From Pseudoalteromonas gelatinilytica (GTDB lineage Bacteria > Pseudomonadota > Gammaproteobacteria > Enterobacterales > Alteromonadaceae): a stretch of DNA of 64,000 nt. The stretch is taken from the NCBI RefSeq assembly GCF_001641615.1, contig NZ_LRRU01000005.1, positions 1-64,000 of the forward strand. Direction: 5' to 3'. A program made the position numbers and the translations under genes. Below the pieces are notes generated by a model. That model saw only the letters and a list, made by a program, of their open reading frames with translations, did not search any database and was not told the DNA's origin. This document shows, piece after piece, positions 1-6,950 of this stretch (positions are counted from its first letter, which is position 1; each line of letters opens with the position of its first letter).

Positions 1-49
1 CCGATGATAGTGTGGCATTTGCCATGTGAAAGTAGGACATCGCCAGGCT
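1..49 (+). rRNA. rrf: 5S ribosomal RNA, 3' end (partial)
   Basis: The first ~49 bases match the 3' third of a bacterial 5S rRNA: the CCGATGATAGTGTGG arm, the CCATGTGAAAGTAGG loop E/helix region and the closing CGCCAGGCT. The gene enters from the left edge, so an rRNA operon on the plus strand ends here. The exact 3' nucleotide is approximate. Confidence 0.9.
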
Positions 50-60
50 CCAAATTAGAG

Positions 61-91
61 AAAGCCCGATTCGAAAGAGTCGGGCTTTTTT
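61..91 (+). terminator. rRNA operon terminator
   Basis: A 9-bp stem, AAAGCCCGA (61-69) against TCGGGCTTT (80-88), with a purine-rich loop and a T-run to 91. It lies 12 bp after the 5S gene and is a normal intrinsic terminator for the rRNA transcript. Confidence 0.9.
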
Positions 92-134
92 GCGTTTAGA
101 GCTATCCACATAACGTGCCCTATTCATTCTTCAG

Positions 135-165
135 GTAGGTTGGGTAGAGCGCAGCGAAACCCAAC
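135..165 (+). repeat. REP-like 31-bp hairpin, left copy
   Basis: Begins with GTAG and contains GTTGGGT...ACCCAAC, so it folds into its own hairpin. It is the exact reverse complement of 694-724. A GTAG head before an imperfect palindrome is the hallmark of REP elements mobilised by RAYT (TnpA-REP) transposases; no RAYT gene lies in this window. Confidence 0.8.
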
Positions 166-200
166 GTCAGTTAGCGAGTGGCTAGTTAGCAAGGGTAAAG

Positions 201-510
201 TTGAACTGTAGGGGGGTTGTTAAGTACAGAGTCACCCTCACTAACAACCCCATGTAGGAGGCACTTCAGTGCCGAATAGACAAGAGATATCAGACTTCAG
301 ATATTAGAGGTCAGTTGAGCTGTGGGGTTGTTTAGTACAGAGTCACCCTCAGCAACAAACCCCGTAGGAGGCACTTCAGTGCCGAATAGACAGGAGACAT
401 CAGACGTCAGATAGTAGATGTCAGTTGATCTGTGGGGTTGTTTAGTGAAGAGTCACCCTCAGCAACAAAACCCCGTAGGAGGTACTTCAGTGCCGAATCT
501 AGACCATAAC
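201..510 (+). repeat. Three ~110-bp tandem repeat units
   Basis: Three degenerate copies start near 201, 315 and 425. Each holds two hairpins: one built from GGGGTTGTT and AACAACCCC-like arms, and a REP-like GTAGGAGGCACTTCAGTGCC module at 254-276, 364-386 and 475-497, which are 110 and 111 bp apart. Copy 3 has GGTACT instead of GGCACT. No open reading frame of note crosses it. The units probably arose by amplification of a two-hairpin REP cluster (BIME-like). Confidence 0.8.
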
Positions 511-517
511 AAACACA

Positions 518-540
518 TTCACGGCTAAAGCCATTCCTAC
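518..540 (-). repeat. Second REP-like hairpin (GTAGGAATGGC type)
   Basis: On the minus strand it reads GTAGGAATGGCTTTAGCC followed by GTGAA. The head is GTAG and the arms are GGCT/AGCC, so it has the same architecture as the other GTAG-headed elements but a different stem sequence. Confidence 0.65.
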
Positions 541-551
541 AAGTACACTTT

Positions 552-621
552 ACCTAGAACCTAGAACCTAGAACCTAGAACCTAGAGCCTAGAGCCTAGA
601 GCCTAGAGCCTAGAGCCTAGA
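552..621 (+). repeat. Heptamer tandem array, 5x ACCTAGA then 5x GCCTAGA
   Basis: Ten perfect 7-bp units with no spacers: five ACCTAGA (552-586) then five GCCTAGA (587-621). The block switch at position 1 of the unit suggests two rounds of slippage expansion. It is non-coding and likely variable between strains. Confidence 0.95.
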
Positions 622-693
622 GCCAGAGGGAGACACAGCACCAAACACCCACACCGCGCGGCTGAAGGCTGAAAGCTGATAGCTCTGTGATGT

Positions 694-724
694 GTTGGGT
701 TTCGCTGCGCTCTACCCAACCTAC
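694..724 (-). repeat. REP-like 31-bp hairpin, right copy
   Basis: Perfect 31-bp reverse complement of 135-165, so the pair frames 528 bp of other repeats. Beyond it, 725-877 holds no gene or clear repeat; only an AT-rich leader for the next gene is seen there. Confidence 0.8.
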
Positions 725-877
725 GCCAGACCTTAAAACTTTCCCCTCGCTAACTTTACTCTCGCTAACTTATGTAACCTACCACCCAATTTACCCTTTG
801 TTGCAATTTTAATCTTGGTTTAGCACTTGAGCTATGTAAAACTATTTGCGTTTTTAAACCACAATCAGGTGACATGA

Positions 878-1810
878 ATGTCTCAAATAAAAGCTTGGAA
901 ACTTATTAGCCTGTTTTGTTTGGTAAGCTTGCTTATGGGCTGTGAGTCGAAAGAAGAGCAGCTGAAACAAACAATACAACAATCCATAGAAAAAGCTGAA
1001 GTTGAATTAAATCAACTTGGTACAGCGCTTGATAATGGCTCTTTGCGTAATGCGACGATACTTAAACAATACGGACAAGTGCTTGCTGAGCAGCAGCCGC
1101 AACTTTCTGAGATCGCGCGAGTAATTAGTCTTGATGCTACTCGTGAAGGGGCTATTTATTCAGGTCTTACACAACGCTTAGCTGAGGTTAAGTCTACTTA
1201 TCTAATACCCCCTTATGAAGATACCCTTCATCAACTTGATCTTATTCGTGATGCTGCCAAACCGTCTTTATTTCAGGATGCGCTGACAGATCCTATCAAT
1301 ATGCTTGCCGATATGTCGCAAGGCTCACTAGCGCGGGTTGGTGCAATTAGTGAAGCTGCTGAAGGTGAAAGTGTTGGTAACCAGTTAGTTGGTAACCCTA
1401 ACTATGGGCAATGGCAAACAAATAGCAGCGGTACCAGTTTTTGGGTTTGGTACGGTATGTATCGCATGTTGGGCGATGTATTCGACCGAGTTGAATATGG
1501 TCGCTGGAGCCGCCATAGAAAGTATAGCTATTACAATGACTATGGCCGTTATCGTTATTCGAGCCCAAAACAGATTAAAGCACAACAAACGGTAGAGACG
1601 CGTACTCGACAGTCTTATCAACGCCAAGGTAAACAATTCACTAGTCCGTATGCCACAAAGCGCAGTGGTGCATCTGGATTAAGCCGTAGCAGCTATACGC
1701 CGCCACGCACACGCAGTAGCTATGCTTCTAGCAGTAGTTACAGTAAAAGCTCTGGGTCATTACGCAACAGCTCGAGCAGAACATCACGTGGCATTAGCCG
1801 CGGTAAGTAG
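878..1810 (+). CDS. Lipoprotein heading the DUF350/PspA cluster
   Basis: This 310-aa protein has a type II signal peptide with lipobox LLMGC (Cys22), so it should be a membrane-anchored lipoprotein. Residues ~25-130 are helical and charged. The last ~100 residues are very rich in Ser, Arg and Tyr. AGGTGA sits 4 bases before the ATG, which sets the start. In E. coli the equivalent gene set (yjfI-yjfM) carries a lipoprotein of the DUF1190 type (YjfM) with a Ser/Arg-rich tail; similarity here is only in layout and composition. It is followed 30 bp later by the DUF350 gene, and the two are probably co-transcribed. The precise function is unknown. Confidence 0.8.
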   Translation: MSQIKAWKLISLFCLVSLLMGCESKEEQLKQTIQQSIEKAEVELNQLGTALDNGSLRNATILKQYGQVLAEQQPQLSEIARVISLDATREGAIYSGLTQRLAEVKSTYLIPPYEDTLHQLDLIRDAAKPSLFQDALTDPINMLADMSQGSLARVGAISEAAEGESVGNQLVGNPNYGQWQTNSSGTSFWVWYGMYRMLGDVFDRVEYGRWSRHRKYSYYNDYGRYRYSSPKQIKAQQTVETRTRQSYQRQGKQFTSPYATKRSGASGLSRSSYTPPRTRSSYASSSSYSKSSGSLRNSSSRTSRGISRGK

Positions 1811-1840
1811 TGAAAAGAATAACCACCGGAGTTACAACAC

Positions 1841-2740
1841 ATGTATGAATTTAATGGAATAACAACTTGGTCGTTGCAAGCTTTAGCAATCGACTTTGCA
1901 ATCATTATCGCTTTATTTGTCAGCCTAAAATTTATCAAAGGCTGGGTATCTAACTTACACGCTAATGATGAAATAACTGAGCGTGATAATTTTGCTTTTG
2001 GTATTAGCTTTGCGGCAGGACTTGTGGCACTGGCTATTGTTCTAAGTGGCGTGAGCAGCGGCTCATTTGCACCAACCTTGCAACAAGAAGCATTACAAAT
2101 GCTTGGATATGGTGTGATGGCGATTGTACTTATTAAGCTAGGTCATTTCTTCCAAGACAAAGTAGCGCTTCGCAAAGTGAGTCTGCACGACGAAATCGTA
2201 AAAGGTAATGCGACTGCTGCACTGATTGATTTTGGTCATGTAGTGAGTGTCGCTATTGTGATTCGCTCAGCTTTATTTTGGGTGGCAACCGAAGGCTGGC
2301 ATGGTATTCCAATCGTGATCGCGGCCTTTGCAATTGGCAGCATTGCGATGCTACTGATCAGTCAATATCGCGTGCAGTTATTCAAACGTACTAATCGCAG
2401 TGGCGATTGCTTACAACAAGCGGTTATTGACGGCAACTTAGCTGTGGGTATTCGTTACGCTGGCTTTTTAGTGGGTAGTGCATTGGCATTAACGGCTGCA
2501 TCAGGTATTGCTCCTTATGCGGCTGACAATATTGTAGCTAGTTTAGGTTACTGGGCATTAAGTGCAGCGGTAAGTTTAGTTGCCTTCATTTTACTACACT
2601 TAGTGACTATCAAAATCATCCTATCTGGTTGTGATATTTCAGACGAAGTGAACCGTCAGAAGAACGTAGGTGTAGCTGCTATCTCTGCAGCAATCTCATT
2701 TGCGATTGGTTCGACTATGGCAACCTTGTTAGGTGCCTAA
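1841..2740 (+). CDS. DUF350 inner-membrane protein (YjfL-like)
   Basis: A 299-aa very hydrophobic protein made of two homologous halves. Each half shows the DUF350 pattern of paired helices, with the repeated element FGISFAAGLVALAIVLSG (~55-72) in the first half and VGIRYAGFLVGSALALTAASG (~200-220) in the second. E. coli YjfL has one DUF350 unit of about 130 aa, so this is a duplicated or fused form. RBS GGAG lies 9 bases before the ATG. It sits between the lipoprotein and the membrane spermidine-synthase-like gene (3-bp gap to the latter), which points to one operon and a shared membrane role. The biochemical function of DUF350 is not established. Confidence 0.85.
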   Translation: MYEFNGITTWSLQALAIDFAIIIALFVSLKFIKGWVSNLHANDEITERDNFAFGISFAAGLVALAIVLSGVSSGSFAPTLQQEALQMLGYGVMAIVLIKLGHFFQDKVALRKVSLHDEIVKGNATAALIDFGHVVSVAIVIRSALFWVATEGWHGIPIVIAAFAIGSIAMLLISQYRVQLFKRTNRSGDCLQQAVIDGNLAVGIRYAGFLVGSALALTAASGIAPYAADNIVASLGYWALSAAVSLVAFILLHLVTIKIILSGCDISDEVNRQKNVGVAAISAAISFAIGSTMATLLGA

Positions 2741-2743
2741 TTA

Positions 2744-4465
2744 GTGTCTACTACAACAAGCGCCCCAAGTAGAGCCAATCTACTTGGGCATGATTTCCTA
2801 TTAATATCTGTTATGGCCGTACTCGCTGGGTGCGGCCTTATTTATGAATATCTTCTATCTCATTATGCTGGTCGTGTATTAGGCTCGGTCGAGAGTGCCA
2901 TATATGCCATGATTGGCACCATGATTGTCGCTATGGGTATCGGTGCCTTTTTAGCTCGTTGGTTTAAAGATGCATTTACTGCTTTTGCTTGGCTTGAGAG
3001 CATTATTGCTTTGGTCGGCATGGGCTGTATTTTAGCGATAGCAAGTGTTATCGCTGTCAGTTATTCATTGCCGCATATCTTCTCCGAAATATTTAACCTG
3101 CCTGCAGATACGGTACTTAATGGTTACGTGTTTGAAAGGCTGCAAGAATGGTCTCGTTTTTTACCTTATGTGTTTGGTCTATTACTTGGGCTATTAATTG
3201 GTATGGAGATCCCGTTAATTGCGCGTATTCGCCAGCAAGTCTATGGGCGCTTTTTAGAGAACAATGCGGGCACCATTTACGGGGCTGATTATATCGGTGC
3301 CGGTATAGGTGCTGCGATTTGGGTGAGCATTATGCTCGCGATGCCAATTATGCAAGCAGCAGCGTGGACAGCGTTATTTAATATTATTGCCGGTCTCGTA
3401 TTTTTATGGCGCTATCATCAACACGTTCGCTTCGCTAAGTTACTGTTAGTTTGCCATGTACTGTTGTTGGTGTTTTTTGCGTTTGTGCTCGTGCTTGGCA
3501 CTAACTGGATGAAAAATCTAAGCAATGTTTTATACAAAGATAAAGTCATCTACTCGCAAGCAACTAAGTATCAGCATTTGGTGTTAACTGAGCGTTTGAG
3601 TCGCAATCAGCCCAATGCAATTACTGATCTTTACCTCAATGGTCGTTTACAGTTCTCAAGTGTGGATGAGCAAATTTATCATTCAATGCTTGTCTATCCT
3701 GCTATGTTGGCCTCAAATCGCCATGACCGCGTGTTGATCATCGGTGGCGGTGACGGGCTTGCATTACGTGATGTTTTGAAGTGGCCAGTAGAGCATGTCA
3801 CTCTGGTTGACTTAGATGGTCAGCTGTTAAACTTATTTGGTAATGATGTTGGCGACTATGATGCGCCAGAGAAAATCAGAACACGTTTAACAGCGCTAAA
3901 TAAACATTCTATGAGCGACCCTCGTGCTGATATTCGCATTGCAGATGCCTTTTTAGAGGTCGAAGCAATGCTGGCAAAAGGCGAGCGCTTTGACACTATT
4001 TTAATTGACCTACCAGACCCTAATCACCCTGATCTCAATAAGATGTACAGTGACTATTTTTACAATCATGTACGTCAGTTATTGGCACCTGACGGGGCTG
4101 TGGCTGTGCAATCAACATCCCCTTATCATGCGAAGAAAGCATTTTTGAGTATTGCTAAAACAATGAAAGCTGCGGGTTTTGGTTATGTTGAGCAATACCA
4201 ACAAAATATTCCTTCGTTTGGTCAATGGGGTTGGACAATCGCGACTACCGCTGGCAAATCAGCAAGTCAGCGAATTCGTGAAACTAACGAATTACCCGTG
4301 CCATCTCGTTGGGTAAGCAAAGAATATTTATTGGCTTCTTTTGTGTTTCCGAATCATTTTTTTGAACAAGTAAACACGATTGAAGTCAATAGATTAGGTT
4401 CTGGAACCTTATATGATTATTACCGCCAAGCGTGGCAAGTTGAAACCGAATTGTACAAAAATTGA
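2744..4465 (+). CDS. Membrane-bound spermidine-synthase-like protein
   Basis: A 573-aa fusion: about seven hydrophobic helices over residues ~15-255, then a spermidine-synthase (polyamine aminopropyltransferase) domain over ~265-550. The C-terminal domain keeps the nucleotide-binding GGGDG (334-338), the acidic DLD pair at the end of beta-2, the LQ...DE..YH substrate-site pattern (302-313) and the catalytic-type DLPDP (Asp422) with YSDYFY (435-440). It should transfer aminopropyl groups or a related group from decarboxylated SAM or SAM at the inner membrane; the acceptor is unknown. The GTG start is supported by AGGTG 8 bases upstream. In E. coli the corresponding locus ends with the glutathionylspermidine-synthase homologue YjfC, so another polyamine-type enzyme seems to fill the same slot here. 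Confidence 0.85.
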   Translation: MSTTTSAPSRANLLGHDFLLISVMAVLAGCGLIYEYLLSHYAGRVLGSVESAIYAMIGTMIVAMGIGAFLARWFKDAFTAFAWLESIIALVGMGCILAIASVIAVSYSLPHIFSEIFNLPADTVLNGYVFERLQEWSRFLPYVFGLLLGLLIGMEIPLIARIRQQVYGRFLENNAGTIYGADYIGAGIGAAIWVSIMLAMPIMQAAAWTALFNIIAGLVFLWRYHQHVRFAKLLLVCHVLLLVFFAFVLVLGTNWMKNLSNVLYKDKVIYSQATKYQHLVLTERLSRNQPNAITDLYLNGRLQFSSVDEQIYHSMLVYPAMLASNRHDRVLIIGGGDGLALRDVLKWPVEHVTLVDLDGQLLNLFGNDVGDYDAPEKIRTRLTALNKHSMSDPRADIRIADAFLEVEAMLAKGERFDTILIDLPDPNHPDLNKMYSDYFYNHVRQLLAPDGAVAVQSTSPYHAKKAFLSIAKTMKAAGFGYVEQYQQNIPSFGQWGWTIATTAGKSASQRIRETNELPVPSRWVSKEYLLASFVFPNHFFEQVNTIEVNRLGSGTLYDYYRQAWQVETELYKN

Positions 4466-4478
4466 TATTTTATAGTTG

Positions 4479-4524
4479 ACATAATATGTCGGCTATGCAA
4501 ATCTTAACTCAGACATAATATGTC
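4479..4524 (+). promoter_or_regulatory. Twin palindromic operator, 33-bp phased
   Basis: Two identical 13-bp palindromes GACATAATATGTC at 4479-4491 and 4512-4524, with centres 33 bp apart (about three helical turns). They fill the gap between the spermidine-synthase-like gene and the DUF2170 gene, 20 bp before the latter's ATG. A TTGACA hexamer (4477-4482) overlaps the first copy. I see no other copy in the window. They should bind a dimeric repressor controlling the DUF2170-PspA-DUF2491 unit. Confidence 0.75.
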
Positions 4525-4544
4525 AAAACGTAAAAAGGTGAGAC

Positions 4545-4958
4545 ATGGAATTAAATGAACTATCAATCAAACTGGCTTCTTTTGAAACAGAAGGTGTGAG
4601 CTTTGAGTCTTTCTTGATTGCCAACGAAGGTGAGCAAGATGTGTTACAAGTTATCGTCGATGGGAATGATGAGTTACCTATCTTTGTTACTCAAACAGAA
4701 GAGCAATTACTGTGTATTAGCTACCTGTTTGCTGAAGACGAAGTACAAGCAGATATGCGTAATGAGTTAAACGAAACGTTACTACGTTTAAATGTACCAA
4801 TCCCATTAAGCGCATTTGCAAAAATTGATGATAAATACGCTATTTTTGGCGCGTTATCGGTTAATTCATCGTTTGATGATATTACCCATGAGTTGGTAAC
4901 ACTGGCAGACAATGCGATTGATGCACTTGAAGCCGTGACCATTTATTTAAACGATTAA
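4545..4958 (+). CDS. yjfI: DUF2170 family protein (YjfI-like)
   Basis: A 137-aa acidic soluble protein with no signal peptide or membrane segment. Its length and its place immediately before a PspA homologue match E. coli YjfI (DUF2170). It is the first gene after the twin operator and has AGGTGA just before the ATG. The gap to the PspA gene is 24 bp. Function is unknown; the fixed pairing with PspA/IM30 suggests an accessory or modulator role. The gene name is by family and context only. Confidence 0.8.
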   Translation: MELNELSIKLASFETEGVSFESFLIANEGEQDVLQVIVDGNDELPIFVTQTEEQLLCISYLFAEDEVQADMRNELNETLLRLNVPIPLSAFAKIDDKYAIFGALSVNSSFDDITHELVTLADNAIDALEAVTIYLND

Positions 4959-4982
4959 TTAGCAATTTCTGGAGTTAAGATT

Positions 4983-5675
4983 ATGAGTATTTTAAAGAAA
5001 CTATTTACAGCTGTACGTGGTGGCGCTCGTGAAGCAGGACAAGCAATTGTTGATGCAAACGGTATCCGTATCTTTGAACAAGAAATTGCTGATGCACAAA
5101 ATGCCCTACAACGTGCTAAGAAAAGCCTGACTGAAGTAATGGCAAAAGAGATGCAAACGAAGCGTAAAATTAGCGCACTAGATGCATCAATTGCTGAACA
5201 TGAAGCGTATGCAGGCCAAGCACTTGAAAAAGGTAACGAAGCTCTTGCATTAGAAATCGCAGAAAAAATCGGTGATTTTGAAGCTGAAAAAGCAGAGAAC
5301 GAAGAAGTGTTAGCTGGTTTTAGTAACCACATTGTGCAACTAAAGCAGCAAGTTAAAGAAGCTGAAAAGTCGATTAAAGAAAACCAACGTCAATTAACAA
5401 TGGTTAAAACGACTGAAAGTGTGCAGCAAGCAACAATGGCTGTAAACAGCACGCTAAATACGAATAGCTCATCAATGACATCAGCACGTGAGTCTCTAGA
5501 GCGTATTAAGCAGCGTCAGCAAGACCGCCAAGACCAGTTAGGTGCGGCTAAGCAATTAGAAGCTGACACTAACGGCGATGATTTAAAAGCGAAAATGGCT
5601 GAAGCGGGTATTGGTGATACGAGCCCGAAAAGCGCGGATATTTTGGCGCGTATTAAAGCAAAGCAAAATAGCTAA
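4983..5675 (+). CDS. yjfJ: PspA/IM30 family protein (YjfJ-like)
   Basis: A 230-aa protein, close to the usual 220-230 aa of PspA. It opens with an amphipathic helix (MSILKKLFTAVRGGAREAGQ) typical of membrane-binding PspA/IM30, followed by long heptad-like coiled-coil helices over ~25-190 (AEHEAYAGQALEKGNEALALEIA is the conserved middle region) and a short C-terminal tail. ESCRT-III-like proteins of this family assemble on damaged inner membranes. RBS GGAG lies 8 bases upstream. The neighbours (DUF2170, DUF2491, DUF350, polyamine-type enzyme) make it the YjfJ branch, not the pspABC operon, and no pspF is seen. Confidence 0.92.
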   Translation: MSILKKLFTAVRGGAREAGQAIVDANGIRIFEQEIADAQNALQRAKKSLTEVMAKEMQTKRKISALDASIAEHEAYAGQALEKGNEALALEIAEKIGDFEAEKAENEEVLAGFSNHIVQLKQQVKEAEKSIKENQRQLTMVKTTESVQQATMAVNSTLNTNSSSMTSARESLERIKQRQQDRQDQLGAAKQLEADTNGDDLKAKMAEAGIGDTSPKSADILARIKAKQNS

Positions 5676-5692
5676 TCTGTTAGCGGAAAAAC

Positions 5693-5725
5693 AAAAGGTA
5701 ACCCACGCACTGGGTTACCTTTTTT
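5693..5725 (+). terminator. Intrinsic terminator after the PspA gene
   Basis: A 13-bp stem AAAAGGTAACCCA (5693-5705) and TGGGTTACCTTTT (5711-5723) with a 5-nt loop and T-run. It lies between the PspA and DUF2491 genes. DUF2491 would then be transcribed by partial read-through or from its own promoter. Confidence 0.85.
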
Positions 5726-5746
5726 GCTTCAACAAGGAGTCAGCCA

Positions 5747-6385
5747 ATGTTTAACTTTTTCAAATCTAAAAAAGCCCCAGAGCGTCAGCTTACTGATCCA
5801 AGCCAATTACTTGTTGGTGATATGCTAACAGTGATTGATTCGTTCGCTTACCCAAGCTGGTTAAAAGGACAGACACTGCGTGTTATTGATGTGCAAACGT
5901 ATCAGTATCAGCGTAGTGCAGAGTATGAGTTGGTACTCGAAAGCGAATCTGGCCAAGTGGTGTTTTTGCAAATTGAGTCAGATGACGGTGAACAGTGGGC
6001 AAACTTTGCGATCAAAATTCAACGCGATGATGTTGATGAGATTTTTACCCTTGATGAGTTTGCTCGTATTTTTGATGAAGACGAATTAACGGCAATTAAT
6101 GTACAAAATAGTCCAGAGCGTTTTAGTCACTTTTTAGCATCGAGCTATAAACAATCAGAAGCACCTTATGTGTGTTATTTCCATAATAAGGACTACCGTA
6201 ATAAGCCTTTACCTCGATATGAAGATGAAGGTGGTGAGCCGTGTGAAATGATCTGTTTAAGCTCTGACGATGAATCGCATAGTCTAAATATTGAGATCTG
6301 GGAAGGCGGTGAGACAGAAGTATCACTGACGTTAACTAGACCAATTAGCGATATTGTTGACTTATTTCCTGGGGATGCCAAGTGA
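5747..6385 (+). CDS. yjfK: DUF2491 family protein (YjfK-like)
   Basis: A 212-aa soluble protein with an N-terminal KSKKAPERQLTDPSQLLVGDMLTVIDSFAYPSWLKGQ region typical of DUF2491 (E. coli YjfK, 219 aa) and an acidic middle. No signal peptide. AGGAG lies 7 bases before the ATG. It follows a terminator, so its expression may be lower than that of the PspA gene. Its TGA overlaps the GTG of the next gene by 4 bases (GTGA), which implies translational coupling. Molecular role unknown; membership in the PspA stress cluster is conserved in E. coli. Confidence 0.8.
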   Translation: MFNFFKSKKAPERQLTDPSQLLVGDMLTVIDSFAYPSWLKGQTLRVIDVQTYQYQRSAEYELVLESESGQVVFLQIESDDGEQWANFAIKIQRDDVDEIFTLDEFARIFDEDELTAINVQNSPERFSHFLASSYKQSEAPYVCYFHNKDYRNKPLPRYEDEGGEPCEMICLSSDDESHSLNIEIWEGGETEVSLTLTRPISDIVDLFPGDAK

Positions 6386-6699
6386 GTGATGCAAAAGCCA
6401 AATGGCAGCGTCAGGAGCAAGCTGTTAGAGCCACACAAATGGCATTTGATTTAAGCTCTGAAGTGCAAAAATCAATTAAAAAGCAAGCCATTGACCAAGA
6501 GCTTACGCCATCAGATATGATCCGTAAAATTTTGGAGCTCGACGTTAAGTCGAAAAAAACCAGACAACGCTTATCGTTTAACTTAAATGATGAAGAGATT
6601 GCCTTATTGGCTGAGCGGTTTGGTGTTGCTGCTGATGATAAACGTGCTGTGAAACAGCGAGTGGCAGAATTACTCATTGCACACAGCAAAAAAAGCTAG
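6382..6699 (+). CDS. Small protein with two ribbon-helix-helix-like repeats
   Basis: A 105-aa protein with a GTG start coupled to DUF2491. I see two similar halves, each a short hydrophobic strand, a helix, a turn and a second helix: residues ~17-52 (QMAFDLSSEVQKSIKKQAI then LTPSDMIRKILEL) and ~62-100 (RLSFNLNDEEIALLAERFG then KRAVKQRVAELLI). That is the pattern of tandem ribbon-helix-helix DNA-binding units. If so, one chain could bind a palindrome alone, and it is a natural candidate for binding the twin GACATAATATGTC sites upstream of the DUF2170 gene. The family was not recognised and the fold call is inference. Confidence 0.65.
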   Translation: MSDAKAKWQRQEQAVRATQMAFDLSSEVQKSIKKQAIDQELTPSDMIRKILELDVKSKKTRQRLSFNLNDEEIALLAERFGVAADDKRAVKQRVAELLIAHSKKS

Positions 6700-6711
6700 G
6701 GTTTTGCCTTT

Positions 6712-6755
6712 ACTTCTTTAAGCCCTTACACTGAGACTAGTTGTTTTAAAGAAGT
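6712..6755 (+). promoter_or_regulatory. 10-bp inverted repeat overlapping the next gene's RBS
   Basis: ACTTCTTTAA (6712-6721) is perfectly complementary to TTAAAGAAGT (6746-6755), with a 24-nt loop. The right arm contains the purine-rich stretch that would act as the ribosome-binding site for the ATG at 6759. Folded, it would hide the start region; it has no T-run, so it is not a terminator. Confidence 0.5.
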
Positions 6756-6758
6756 GGC

Positions 6759-6950
6759 ATGACTGTGGATATTATTTTACTTGCGTATTTAGTTATTTTT
6801 GCATTATTTGGCACTGCAGCAAGTTACTTTGTTCGCTACATTTATGCTTATTGGGTGCATAATACAATGCAAGTAAAGTACATTTATAAGGCCGGGATTT
6901 GTATCATCAGCGTGGTGATAGTATCCGGCCTTATTGCATTGTTTACTTAA
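6759..6950 (+). CDS. Small two-helix membrane protein
   Basis: A 63-aa protein with two hydrophobic segments (~4-26 and ~44-62) joined by a basic/aromatic loop (RYIYAYWVHNTMQVKYIYK). No family recognised. It ends the cluster and converges on a lipoprotein gene with an 8-bp overlap. Its last third carries AAGGCCGG (6888-6895) and CCGGCCTT (6925-6932) as a long imperfect hairpin in the mRNA. Its position suggests a membrane partner in the PspA cluster, but a separate role is equally possible. Confidence 0.6.
   Translation: MTVDIILLAYLVIFALFGTAASYFVRYIYAYWVHNTMQVKYIYKAGICIISVVIVSGLIALFT

Noticed and set aside
552..621. CRISPR-like array
   Set aside because: Units are 7 bp with no spacers; this is a simple tandem repeat.
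1385..1636. Open frames opposite and in shifted frame within the lipoprotein gene
   Set aside because: They lie wholly inside a well-supported gene with RBS and lipobox and show no features of their own.
6888..6932. Terminator at the end of the cluster
   Set aside because: The AAGGCCGG/CCGGCCTT stem lies inside the coding region, has a long loop and no T-run after it.
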